In this document: piece after piece, positions 20,505-32,000 of the stretch
How positions within the stretch are numbered: the stretch's first letter is position 1
How the letters are laid out: each line of letters begins with the position of its first letter
Origin: Portulaca oleracea
Lineage: Eukaryota > Streptophyta > Magnoliopsida > Caryophyllales > Portulacaceae
Reading direction: 5' to 3'
DNA: 64,000 nucleotides
NCBI GenBank assembly: GCA_029582165.1
Contig: CM055875.1
Coordinates: 8,979,001 to 9,043,000 of the forward strand
Translations under genes and position numbers: made by a program
Notes under the pieces: generated by a model
Databases searched by the model: none
Seen by the model: only the letters and a program-made list of their open reading frames with translations
What the model was told of the DNA's origin: nothing

Positions 20505-22244
20505 GAACAAATTCAAGACTGATGTGGCCTTTTTCAACATGATCACGGATGAAATGATGACGGATCTCAATGTGTTTGGCCCGTGAGTGTTGCACCGGAT
20601 TTTTGGTGATTTGAATGGCACTCATATTGTCACACTTGATGGGAACATTTGTGAAGTGGAGGCCGAGGTCCTCAAGTTGATGAGTGATCCAAAGGAGTAG
20701 AGCACAACATGATCCGGCAGCCACATATTTGGTCTCAGCAGTGGAAAGAGCCACTGAGGTTTGTTTCTTGGATTGCCTGGAGACTAGAGAGGCTCCAAGT
20801 AGTTGACATCCTCCTGTGGTGCTTTTTCTGTCAACTTTGTAACCGGCAAAATCCGCATCGGTGTAACCACAGAGATGGAGGTCAGGCTGTCGAGGGTACC
20901 AAAGACCTAAGTTTTTGGTTCCTGCAAGATAACGCAAAATTCTCTTGACATCAGAGAGGTGAGATTCTTTAGGAGCGCTTCGAAAGCGCGCACATAAGCA
21001 AACGCTAAACATGATATCAGGACGGTTAGCAGTAAGATAGAGAAGGGATCCAATCATACCTTTATATAGTTTTTCGGAGATTGGTTTACCTGTGAGGTCT
21101 GAATCAAGTTTGAGAGTGGAGGACATCGGAGTTGATGAATGCTTGAGGTGGTCAAGCTGATACTTTTTGAGCAATTCCGAATGTACTTGCTTTGGTTCAG
21201 AAATATGTCGTCTTGTGATTGCTTGATTTGGAGGCCAAGGAAGAATGTTAATTCTCCGACGAGGCTCATTTCAAATTCAGCACTCATGAGATGAGAGAAT
21301 TCGCCAACAAGTGAATCATGTGAGGCACCAAAGATGATGTCATCAACATAGATTTGTGCAATGATGAAATCGCCATTCTTCTCTTTGATGAAAAGAGTTT
21401 TGTCTACTTTGCCTCGTTTGAAGTTATTCTGCAGTAGAAACTTGCTGAGGCGGTCATATCAAGCTCTTGGAGCTTGTTTCAGTCCATAGAGGGCCTTATG
21501 CAGACGAAAGACATGATCCTGTTGGTGGACGTCTTCAAAACCTGGTGGTTTCTCAACATAGACTTCTTCAATGAGGTCACCATTGAGGAAGGCACTTTTA
21601 ACATTCATTTGATGTAGCTTGATGTTTTTGGATGATGCAAAGGCGAGGAGTATTCTGATGGCCTCCAGGCGGGCGACAGGAGCAAAGGTCTCATCATAGT
21701 CAATGCCTTCTTCTTGATTGTAACCTTTAGCAACCAACCTTGCCTTGTTTCTGGTGATAGAGCCTGTTTCATCCAGTTTGTTGCGGAAGACCCATTTAAC
21801 ACCTATGACTGGATGATGTTGAGGTCTGGGAACTAGGGACCAAACTTTACTTCGTTTAAACTGGTTTAGTTCCTCTTGCATGGCATTGATCCAGCTAGGA
21901 TCTATCAAGGCCTCATTGCGGTGTTTGGGCTCAATCTGCGAGACAAAGGCGTTAAAGGCACAGAAGTTTCTTAATGAGGATCTTGTACGGATACCTGTGG
22001 TGATGTCTGAGAGGATATTATCAGCTGGATGAGCTGCTCTAAACTTGTAAGAGATCTCCGGTGCTGGTGGAGCTTGAGGTGGGAGCTCCTGAGAAGATGA
22101 GGCATGAGGTGAGGGTGCAGCTTCATGAGGTGGTAATCCAGCCTCAGGAGGTGGTGATGCAGCCTCAGGAGGTGGCGGTGTAGCCTCGGCAGTGGGGAGC
22201 TCAGGAGGCGTCTCATCGTCACTATCATTCTCAGGAGGGCACAA
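20505..22244 (-). pseudogene. pol: Sirevirus reverse transcriptase and RNase H, frame-broken
   Basis: Starts with a Pro-rich linker, then the copia [64 protein letters not shown] and [13 protein letters not shown] before a stop at 21459. The catalytic QIYVDDIIFG lies at about 21330-21360 in a further segment. RNase H is open from 21174 (GSLLYLTANRPDIMFSV, GYTDADFAGYKVDRKSTTGG, LSTAETKYVAAGSCCA); the usual second acidic residue of the AEAEY motif reads Lys. Three frames are used in turn, so it is not functional as it stands. The C-terminal end is severed by the 14200-20499 insertion. Confidence 0.92.
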
Positions 22245-22255
22245 AACAGCTTGAC

Positions 22256-23500
22256 TTAATGAGGTAGCCTCATCAAAGACAACATGGATGCTTTCTTCTC
22301 AGACCTTGAGTGTTTGAAATAGATTCTGTATGCTTTGCAGGTAGAAGAATATCCAACAAAGATTCCTTCCTCGCTTCGAGCATCAAACTTGCTTGTTGGT
22401 TTCTTTCCATTGATGTGAACGAAGCATTTGCAGCCGAGGACCTTGAGATGGCCAATGCTTGGCTTCTTCCCTTTGAATAGTTCATAAGGAGTCTTTTTCA
22501 GAATGGACCGAATGGTACACCGATTTAGAATATAGTTTGATGCATTGATGATCTCTGCCCAGAGGAATTTCGGAAGATTGTTGTCACATATAATTGTTCT
22601 TGCCATGTCCTCTAATGTGCGATTTTTCCTCTCTGCAACTCCATTTTGTTGGGGGGCTTGGAGCGGAAAAGTTGTGAGTAATTCCCATTTTGGCACAAAA
22701 TGCTTCAAACATATCTTTGTTGTCGAACTCCCTGCCATGATCTGTCCTTATTGCTTTGACAGAGTTTCCTGTGAGGACCTTGAGTTGTTTGTATAGTTTT
22801 GAGAAGTCCGTAAAAGCTTCTGTTTTGCTTTTCAAAAAGAACACCCAGGTAAATCTTGAAAAATCATCTATAATAACAAGAATATATGAACTTCCGCCAA
22901 GACTTTTATAGGGAATGGGATTACAGAGGTCCATATGGAGGAGATCAAGACATTTTGAGGTGGTCACAGACTTGATAGGTTTAAAGGATGTTCTTGTTTG
23001 TTTGCCTCTGGCACATGCATCACAAACCCGATCTTTCTCATATTTATGAGGTGGGAGACATAACCTAGGCGTCGATGCCATAACCATGTTTCCTCAGTTC
23101 CAGCCTTAAGGCAGGAGAGGTCCTCAAAGAATTCACTCAGATCTATAACATATACATTGTTCATACGATGACCATGCAATATGACTTGATGTGACTCTGT
23201 AGACACTACACATTTATTTCTGTCAAAGCTGACTCTATTGCCTTTATCACAAAACTGAGATATACTAAGCAAATTATATTCTAGACCCTCTACTAGATAT
23301 ACATCATGCAATGAATTGTTGAGGTCCTTACCGACCTTCCCAATGCCGAGGATCTTGCCTTGGCTTTTGTCTCCAAATGTAACTTTCCCGGTTTTGCTGG
23401 TTTTCAGTTCGTAAAACTTGGTTGGATCTCCGGTCATGTGACGAGAACAACCGCTGTCCAAATACCATAGGTCGCTGTGAGTTTTGAGGCATACCTGCAT
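22256..23500 (-). pseudogene. pol: Sirevirus protease and integrase, frame-broken
   Basis: The protease site is seen as WYLDSGCSRHMTGD at the start. Next come the pre-integrase region (WLWHRRLGYVS) and the integrase core DLLHMDLCNPIPYKSLGG, VIIDDFSRFTWVFFLKSK, IRTDHGREF. The segment PQQNGVAERKNRTLEDMAR, with the last catalytic Glu, is in another frame (22738-22256). At least two frameshifts separate these parts. Confidence 0.92.
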
Positions 23501-25100
23501 CAGAGAACATTATACCTTTCTTGGATTTTGACAGACAAGTTACATCATTAGGCCTGGGGATCCAGATTTCACCAACTTGAAAAAACTTAGAGGCCTTAGG
23601 TGAATTTGGGATTTTGTCTCGAGAGGTTTTTGGAGCATGAGTTGTGGGAGAGGTTTTCGGAGAAGGCTTTGAGGTCATTTGAGGGTGAGCTTTAGGACAG
23701 TTTTTATGATGTTGCTTCCTATGAGAAGTCAGTTTAGGAGTAGGGAGGAGAGGTCCTCTTGGAGAATGGTTTGTGGAGTAATTAGCTCGAGGTTGGAAAG
23801 GAGGAGATGTAAAGGCCAATTTATTGTTGTAGGGATGAGAAGCGGTGACTGTCTCATTGGATAGTTGGGTAATGGTCTTATAGCAGTCTTTGACCTCAAG
23901 GGATAGTCTGTTGCTTTCTGTGAAGAGGAGGTCATTTTGAGAGTTTAGGTTATTATTGGCCTCACTAAGACTTTGAACATGCTGGGTAAGATACTTGACC
24001 CTTTCAATCAATGATTTGGAATATTTAAACAAATACAAGCATTTATGAGCGAGATGTAAAGGTGAGAGATTGAGGAGGTCATCAATGTTTACCTCTTCTT
24101 GGTGTGAGGATGTTTCTAGTTCCTCATTCATTTGAGTCATCAGGAAGACATTTGCAACCTCATCAACATCGCTGTTATCCTCACTTGAGTCACTGTCACT
24201 CCACGTTGCAAGCATAGCTTTATGTTGTTGTGATCTGGGCCTCATGATTCTTTTATCTCTATTCTTTCTCGCATGAGGGCAGTCTTTGATCAAGTGCTCT
24301 GTGCTGCCACAACTATAACAAGCGAAGGGGTCAGATTCATCTTTCATAGAGGCCTTACCTTTTGGTTTTCTGTATTGTCCATCCTTGAGGTAGCCTCGAA
24401 AGGTTGGATTTTTCTTGTATAGTTTTCTGAAGCCTCTTGCCAACATAGCCATTGTATCTTCTTCATCCTCATCTGATTCCTCATCAGAATCTTTTGCTGC
24501 TTTGAGGGCGACTCCTTTAGGCTCTGTGAGGTCACTCAATTGGATCTCATGGGCCAACAGTTTCCCAATGAGTTCTTCTAGCTTGAGGTCTTTCAAATTC
24601 TGTGCTTCTTCGATAGCTGTGACCTTTGGACCCCACTTTCTTCTTGGCAAACATCTGAGGATCTTTCTGACTTGTTCCTCATTTGAATAGTTCTTTCCAA
24701 GCGATTTGAGGTGATTAGCAATACTGCTAAATCTCTTGTACATTTCTTCAATGGATTCTTCTTCTTCCATTTTGAAGGCCTCATATTTCTGGACGAGAAT
24801 GTCCAGTTTGATGTCTTTAACTTGGCTTGTACCTTCATATGAGGTGACTAAGTATTCCCAAACCTGTTTGGCATTTTCACAGTTAGAGACACGTTCAAAA
24901 TCATTTGGATTTAAACTGCAATACAACAAATTTAAAGCCCGAATATTTTTTCCCAATGAGGTGAGCTCATCAGCGGTCATCTCAGATCTTTCTTTTGGGA
25001 CATCCTGGTTTGCAGCATTCTTCTTTGTGGGGGTAGGAAAATCGCCTTCAGTGACAATGATCCAGAGGTCCTCATCTTGGTCTCTGAGGAAGATCTCCAT
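23328..25100 (-). CDS. gag: Sirevirus Gag polyprotein (590-aa open frame)
   Basis: Structural protein of the retrotransposon particle. It starts MEIFLRDQDEDLWIIVTEGD, has a UBN2-type gag domain at about residues 55-190 (ANHLKSLGKNYSNEEQVRKIL, LPRRKWGPKVTAIEEA), an acidic stretch (DSDEESDEDEED), one CCHC knuckle at C261, C264, H269, C274 (CYSCGSTEHLIKDC), and a heptad-rich part at about 360-420 that may be a coiled coil. The last 58 codons overlap the protease frame and probably lie beyond the true gag end. It is intact although pol is broken. Confidence 0.9.
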   Translation of the reverse strand: MEIFLRDQDEDLWIIVTEGDFPTPTKKNAANQDVPKERSEMTADELTSLGKNIRALNLLYCSLNPNDFERVSNCENAKQVWEYLVTSYEGTSQVKDIKLDILVQKYEAFKMEEEESIEEMYKRFSSIANHLKSLGKNYSNEEQVRKILRCLPRRKWGPKVTAIEEAQNLKDLKLEELIGKLLAHEIQLSDLTEPKGVALKAAKDSDEESDEDEEDTMAMLARGFRKLYKKNPTFRGYLKDGQYRKPKGKASMKDESDPFACYSCGSTEHLIKDCPHARKNRDKRIMRPRSQQHKAMLATWSDSDSSEDNSDVDEVANVFLMTQMNEELETSSHQEEVNIDDLLNLSPLHLAHKCLYLFKYSKSLIERVKYLTQHVQSLSEANNNLNSQNDLLFTESNRLSLEVKDCYKTITQLSNETVTASHPYNNKLAFTSPPFQPRANYSTNHSPRGPLLPTPKLTSHRKQHHKNCPKAHPQMTSKPSPKTSPTTHAPKTSRDKIPNSPKASKFFQVGEIWIPRPNDVTCLSKSKKGIMFSDAGMPQNSQRPMVFGQRLFSSHDRRSNQVLRTENQQNRESYIWRQKPRQDPRHWEGR

Positions 25101-25239
25101 TTGTCTTTTCTACATTCTATAGTTTTCTCCAGTGAGAAGACGTGCCCTTGTCCATGAGCGACCTTGAGGGGCTTCGGTTGTGTTGAGGCCGGCCATGATC
25201 TTTACCACGAGTTTTTAGACTCTTCAGATCTGTGGACCT

Positions 25240-25251
25240 GCTCTGATACCA
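25240..25251 (-). other. Sirevirus primer-binding site (tRNA-iMet type)
   Basis: TGGTATCAGAGC on the - strand, two bases inside the 5' LTR edge (25254). It fixes the element's orientation. Confidence 0.92.
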
Positions 25252-25253
25252 AT

Positions 25254-26057
25254 TGAAATAACCCTAGAGGGGGGGTGATTAGGGTTATGAAAAAATTCTG
25301 CATTTTAAACAACACAACCAAGTTAAATAGCACTTTTAGATACTGAAAATAACTTCTTTATTATTGAATAAAAGTGCTTAAGGAGGGGGTTACAACTCGG
25401 CTGGGAAGAGGATTGTGAGGTCCTCAGCACAGCTTACAAAAGCAGAAGACTGGGTAGCTGTCTTCTGATCTTGAGGCCTCACAGACGAGGCAATTTTACA
25501 CAGTGACCTCACTTGACAGAAGATCACTGAACTCAAATGTTTATACGACCTTATGAGGTCCTCACCAGGAACACCACTGGTTACAAAATCTCACCAATAC
25601 ACACGAATGGCTACTCTCAGAATATTCTCTCAAATATTCCTACACTCAGAACTTTCTCTCTTAAAGTTCTTACAACCGATTTTTCTTGCTTCGAAAATCC
25701 ACACATCAAAGTAGGAGTGTATCCGAATATATATATATGTGTGCTTGTTGGAGGCAGCAACGGCTTCAATATCTTTCCAGAGATAGTTGCCATTCTTTGA
25801 GTTATCTTCAAAGATCCCCTTGATTTATCTTGATTTCCTTTCCATCCGAATAGTATCTAGAAATATGGAAGCTAGTAGTTAGTGTATCATATCAAGTAAA
25901 ATGATGGAAAGTATTTTCTAGAGTTTGCAACGAATACTTCCCAAATTTTCTGTCTTTCAAACAAAATCTCGATGTGGTCGGTTGAGGGCCTTGGAGTGTG
26001 CTGCAGTGAGGTCTTCTGGTCTTATGCCGATGAGGTCCTCAGCGGTAAGATGCTTCA
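25254..26057 (-). repeat. Sirevirus 5' LTR (intact)
   Basis: 804 bp, + strand TGAAATAACC...GATGCTTCA, followed by TSD TTTTC at 26058-26062. It provides the empty-site reference for the MITE and gypsy insertions in the other LTR. It has an AT-repeat TATA candidate at about 25726-25737. Confidence 0.95.
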
Positions 26058-26062
26058 TTTTC

Positions 26063-28332
26063 TTTGTTTACCTAGTAGAATAAAGGCTGGTATCATCAAA
26101 TATGCACTTGCTAGTTGTAGGACTTTGAAGAAGAGACCAGGCAAGTTCTTGATAGCAAATATGGAAGAGTTCACATAAAACACACATAAATTACGTTGGT
26201 GAGCTTGTTTATAAAGGTTCAAAGTCTTACATGACATGACATGACATCTACCACAGTTACAATTAGCTATTGAAAAGGTGGCGATTGACTTAATTTTATC
26301 GTCATTGAGGGGTTGCTGCTGTGCTTCATTTTTAGATTTGTTCTCTCCTTGCTAAGGTTTGTGAACTTCTTTATTTACTTGTTTGGGGCCATGGCTATTC
26401 ACTATATAATTGAGTAGATTTGTTTCTTCCTTGCCCATAGGAAGATAGTGTTTTCGGTGGCCTTTGTTGGGCTTGTTTGAGTAAAGTTGTGGAAATTTTG
26501 GCTATATTGAAAGAATTGAGGAGCTTTGATAGAATTTTGGCCTCTCCTACCTTTGCCCAATTCCATTGCTATGTTGTTTAGAGGGATGCTACTGCTGGAA
26601 TTTTTGTTGAGCAAAACCAAATTATTCGGAAATGGGTCCCCAAAAGGATGCATAATGGTGGAGTGCAAATTGAGAACGTTACGCCAATTAATGTAGATGA
26701 GGATTCAGTTGTTGGTGATTCATTCCTGGTATTGGCAGACAATGGGTTTGATTCAAGCAAAACCATCATAAATCCAACTAGCGGTCCTATGCCTTGTCCT
26801 TTGGCTACGACCGAGTTGTCTAATAAAAAGGTTCTTACGAGAGTCTCCCAAACCAGTGATGAAGAGGGTAAATTATACAATCGCCATTTCTGATAGTGAT
26901 TTACTATTAGTAATCTACTTGGCCCATTTGTTATTGACTTAGGTTCTTGCTTGCCTCTTGGTTTTGATGATGGTGTCCATTGGCCTTCAAAAGTCAGAGT
27001 TAGACAGAAGAGAAACCTGAACTTAATGTGAAAATCCAAGTGACTTAAACAAGCAACTTGTTGGGTCGCTTCTTCAATGAGTTTGAGTCATAATAAAAAT
27101 AAGAATCACAAGACTAACAACAAAGATAAGGTAGGGATCCCTAGAGTCGATTTGGAGAAATTTATGGAAAGCTCTCTCATTAGAGAAGAGGAGGAGGCGC
27201 GTAGAGCGACAAGGGTGGAGATAAGGATTTCATCCATGATGATGAAGAAATTGTGGTGAACATTTTGAGGGACAAATGGCTAAAAGAAAAGTAAAAAATG
27301 AAATATTAACTCTAAATAGTTGTTTATTTTGGCGTATTTGTGTAGTGGTCATCTTAAAAAGTATTTTGTTGTAACTGTAAAAGAAAAGTAAAAAATGAAA
27401 TATTTTGAGGCCCTTTTCCAATATATTCTACTTGTTTGAAGGCACCAAGATCAATTATGTGAAACCTTTCAAGTCAACCTTGAGAGATTGGCCAACTCTT
27501 GGGAACTCATCTCAAGCTTGACATGATCAACGATGTCCTAGAAAGTTTTATTGCTTTCAAAAAAGTCATTTGGACATAGTTAACCATATTTTAAAGTTGA
27601 GGGCAAGTTGGATGCAGTTTTGTCAAGGGTTGTTCAAAGAAGCGATCAAGGACATAACAATCATTTTTCCAGTGGACAATTTCAGGCTTTTAATAGCCTT
27701 GGCATAATTAAAGGAGTATTTAATAGGTTTATTTATTTTTCAATAAATCATGTGGACATAGTATTTGGTTGTTAAAGAAGTCAGTAGTAATTTTTCAAGG
27801 TCAAACTAAGTGCAAGGGATGGTTGTTGACTTGGGACTCATGGAAGAGGCCTTAATCAAGGCAAGTTATCAAGATGTCCTACTAAACTTCAAGAATAATT
27901 AAGACACACATCTCCAACCTTGATCAAGTCCTACTAATCTTCAAGAATAAGACACACGTCTCTAACCTTGATCATAATGTTCCAAGGACCTTGGTGAGCT
28001 TTTGGGATACTCCTTAGACCTAATCAAGGGTCTTTAGGAGCTCAATATCCTTCGACACCAATAACGTTCAAGGGACTATGCTTATTTTCAAGTTCAAAGG
28101 TTAGTTGTAAGGTATAGGCTTTAAGTTCAACGATTTCAGCTGCACCGAGGACCACTGGCGGCCACCGAGGGCAAATCTATCTTTTACATGCTACTAGAAA
28201 TTCCTAGTACTAGTTCCATAATTGGAAGTCGTTGTGTGGTGAAGAAAGGGGTTGAAAATTCGTCCAATTTGATGAGAAATCAACAATTACAACATCCACT
28301 ACCTTATTGTACTATTTGCACTAAGTAGGTTT
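26063..28332. other. Repeat-derived or unassigned DNA with a possible LINE ORF1 fragment
   Basis: No host gene recognised. On the + strand, about 26610-26895 reads QNQIIRKWVPKR...SFLVLADNGFD, resembling the region after the zinc knuckle in plant LINE ORF1 proteins (weak). A two-copy tandem repeat lies at about 27874-27972. ACATG is repeated at about 26230-26246. Confidence 0.4.
27874..27972. repeat. Two-copy tandem repeat of about 50 bp
   Basis: GTCCTACTAAACTTCAAGAA...CCTTGATCA is followed directly by GTCCTACTAATCTTCAAGAA...CCTTGATCA, with small indels between copies. Confidence 0.7.
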
Positions 28333-29060
28333 TGTTGAATTTTAGGTGATCTATTTCCTAAACAGATGCAAATTAATTGGCGGAATATTCATAACAATTA
28401 CAAAACAATTAATCACCCAGGAAAGAGTACAACTGCAGAGGCTTAGTATTATACATGATTGCTAATCCGGCTAATGAAGAGGTTGACCTTTGAGATTCCA
28501 ATGGAGAAAGCATCTACTATAGGTCCACGTAGCACTCAGAGAACTTGATTGCTAGATCGTCCCGATCAAGACTAATCTCAATCTACGATGTATGTGTTTA
28601 CGGTATATTGTGAGTTGTTTCAAGAAACAATAACTGTAAACTAGGAGAGAGAGGAACTTGGGAAATCACCCTGATATCTCTCTAGAAGTCTCAAAACAGT
28701 TCAATTGGAATCTCTTAGATAGACTCCCTATTTATAGTGGTTGGTGGCTTGGAGAAGGGGTTAACAAAAACTTAGTAACAACTTCGCTTAAAACAGCGTC
28801 TAAGGCCCAACCCGGTCCGTGTTGTGTTAATGTCTCCAAGAAATCAACTTCTAACACTTTTCAAAATAATACTTTATTATTTTGGGCTACATACATTGTT
28901 CCAAGGTATTGACTTGTGTGACCCAATAGGACCAAATAATATAGTTGTAATTAAACATATTTAATTACCAAATATGGAGGTCTCGATCAAGACATATAAT
29001 CACCATATTATTTTGGCTTAAACTCTAAGTATATCGAACATTGTCGGGACATTGCCGACA
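28333..29060 (-). repeat. 3' LTR of a decayed copia element
   Basis: Ends TGTTGAATTTTAGG and GCCGACA. It is adjacent on the inner side to a - strand AGTGGGAGAT polypurine tract (29061-29070), the classic copia arrangement. A - strand TATA-like CTATAAATAG lies at about 28729-28738. The outer boundary is less certain because no second LTR was found. Confidence 0.65.
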
Positions 29061-32000
29061 ATCTCCCACTTGTCCCACAAGTGTTCGATTCCTTGAATTC
29101 TCTTGTCACTTAATGTCTCATGTTCCGATAAGGTGCATTAAAGTCATTCTTATGTAAAACCCAACTGTTCCTCGATCACCGAGTTAGACTCTGAAAAGCA
29201 AATGATCATCTATTGATTCATCTATGCTCGACCAAGCATTTTCAGTCTAAACTCATCGAGTGGCCAATGACACAACTGTCCCTAATAGGGCGGAAAATGC
29301 CATCTTGTTCAACTACATACTCTCACATGACCCAACTGTAACCCAGATACTGCCTTTATGGCCTCTTGTTACAGAAGGCGTTGGACGCGCTCCAAGGTTA
29401 CAACAGACCATGTTGTTTATGTAATGAACTCATGATTTAGGAATTTTCCTTAAGTAGCGAGAGCTCTTATGACATTCACAACTAAAAGAGCTCCCACTGC
29501 GGGTCAGTTAGATAGTTGTTCTCAACATTACCCATGTGATTGATTTATGATGTCTCCACATCAATATGATCACAAAACTTGATCATTACCTGAACCCTAT
29601 ATGCTAATTGTTATGATATTATCGCTGTCTCTGTGCGACAATACAAATAGGAACTAGGTCGACTGTCGACCAAGATTAGCGCTATCAAGTTCACTTAATG
29701 GAGTTTCAAAAATTAGACCTTATCCAATTTCCCATTTTGAATTTGCTAACCATTTTGGACATTTACACAATTCTAAACCACTATTGATGTAAAGCTTGAA
29801 TTTTATTCTTATTGATGAATCAACAAGGTCATAATTCATGAACAATACTTGTAAACTTGACTTGTTCATATTCCAGAATGTGTTTAATACCTATTGCCCA
29901 TGCATGACTATCATGCTCTAACAGCAATAGGGGTTTAGTCCACAATACTTGCAATGAACCTTACACATTTTTATATCATCTCCACTAATGACCTTTTGTG
30001 TGAGGTGATATCTCTTAAACTCATGTTTGGATTCGTAATGAGCTTCAGTTCCTTTACTTGAGTTATTGGTCCTATCAACAAAAGTTCATTCCTCTCGCAA
30101 GGCTAGAAACAACACCCAGTTCTAAAACGAACTTCACAATCCTAACAGTTTCTATCACAGCTTCTAAAGTCGCGTCATGCTTGTCTTAATTGTAGAATCA
30201 AACTCGTGTCATGTTAGGAACCTCTTCCAATTCTCCTCAAAACCACTCAGACATATTCTACAATTTTCTCCGACCTTTCAAATAATTATACTTTTCTGAC
30301 ATAGATGTAGCATCAATGTAACTCTTCACACTCAGCTTTTCTCAACTATTGTAGACTGAGGACATATCCTTAGTTTTGTTTATACATATACACAATGTAT
30401 ATGTTATGTTAGGCTTTGAACATTTCATGGCATACATTAATCCCATGCCTGAAACACGAGTTATATGTCTCATCCTGTTTAGGTCTCCTGATTGCTTCAA
30501 GACAATCCGATTGCCTAAGGATATGTCATGATTCATGGAAATTAATCCATTCTTGAAGCGCATTGAACTATTCAACACCTTATCAACTTTGATTCAACCA
30601 ATCAAAATCTTTAATCTATCATTATAGATCTTGCCTCCAGGAAAATTCTTAGCCTCACCAATCCTTCATTTTGAAAATTATTCCCAAGTCAACCTCAGTA
30701 GATTGTAATATAAGAATCCTCTTCTCAATAACCAGTATATCAATCACATACAGCATTAGAAACTCGTTGCTCCCACTAAACTTCTTATAAACACAAATTA
30801 TTTTGGCACTTCTCAGTACATCAAACCTTTCGATGCCCTGGACAAAGTGATCGATGATTCTAACTCTTAAAAGCTCCCGTAAGACCACAAATGGTCCCTT
30901 GGAGCTTATAAGAATTCAAACCAAAACCCTTTGGTTGTGCCAAGTACATATCCTCTTTCTAAATCTAATTTTGAAGGCGATCTTGATATCTATCTTAATG
31001 AACCCATGTTTTGCCTTAAAGGCCCTCTTATGCCTGATGGCTCACACGTTCAAGCAAGTAAACCAAATTCTAAACTTGGTTTCACACATGGAGTCCATCT
31101 TGGATTTCATGGAATCACGACATGCTAAAGCTTCTTAGTAGGTAGAGTCATTACTTTCTAAAAGTAACATCTCACACGCGCCCATCCATAGAGATCGATA
31201 TCTCTGTGGCTAACGAAGTTGTTACCTGACCTTACTTAGAGTAGGGTCCATGGCACCTCCTCCTCAACTTTTGGGGAACTTTTACTACCTCAACCTCGTT
31301 CCTAATTTCATAACCAATAGGAAAATTTTGAACTGGGATAAGGTAGCGAAGTTTGAGGCGATGATTATAGTGTTTGTGTCTCTTGAACTTCGGTAAGTTC
31401 AAAAACTCTCCCACTCTTTCTTCTTAGAGACTAACATACTCTCTAAGAAGAAAGCATTTTGAGATACAAACACTATGCTCTACAACAGTTTGTAGAAGTG
31501 ATACCCCTTTCTTTCAGAAAAAAGTTCAGGAACCTTTCCTCTCCATATCATATATGGTGTCTTCTCTAGTGCTTTAAATAATTCTTGTTCAGTATGTAGA
31601 GTTGTGGTTAATAGCGTGTGTCCGAAAAGGTAACTCGTAATGTTGACTCAATCACCATCGATCGCGCTATATCTAATAGGGTGTGATTCCTCACTTTAGA
31701 CTCACCATTATGCCATAGTGTTCTCGGAGGAGAGGAGTTATGGAACAATTGCACACTCTCTGGGATGGTTAGTGGAATCTCTAACTCAAATACTCACCTC
31801 CTCAATCTAATTGAAGGGTTTGGACTTTCTTGCCAAGTTGGTTTTGTACTTCACTTCGAAACTCTTTGAACATTTCAAAGGATTTGGACTTGTGGCGTAT
31901 TAGGTAGACATATCCATATCTACAAAAATCATTACTGAAAGCGATGAAATCGTACAATAAATCTTCTTCTAGCACTAGTGCTTATAGGCTCACATACATC

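Larger units (their letters stand above)
2547..26057 (-). mobile_element. Sirevirus-type Ty1/copia LTR retrotransposon, expanded by nested insertions
   Basis: A nearly complete element reading right to left. The 5-bp TSD TTTTC occurs at 2542-2546 and 26058-26062. In + orientation the LTRs begin TGAAATAACCCTAGAGG and end GCTTCA. Order along the element: 5' LTR (25254-26057), PBS, gag, protease/integrase, RT/RNase H, envelope-like ORF, PPT, 3' LTR. Without the insertions the 3' LTR is about 800 bp, matching the 804-bp 5' LTR. Sirevirus assignment rests on the long gag with one CCHC knuckle, the extra ORF after pol, and repeated TTGAGGGGGAG motifs after pol. Insertions inside it are a Stowaway MITE, a Ty3/gypsy element with its own nested solo LTR, and a non-autonomous LTR element. 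Confidence 0.93.

Noticed and set aside
26578..27039. 153-codon - strand ORF
   Set aside because: Its composition looks like the complement of the LINE-ORF1-like reading on the + strand; no domain recognised.
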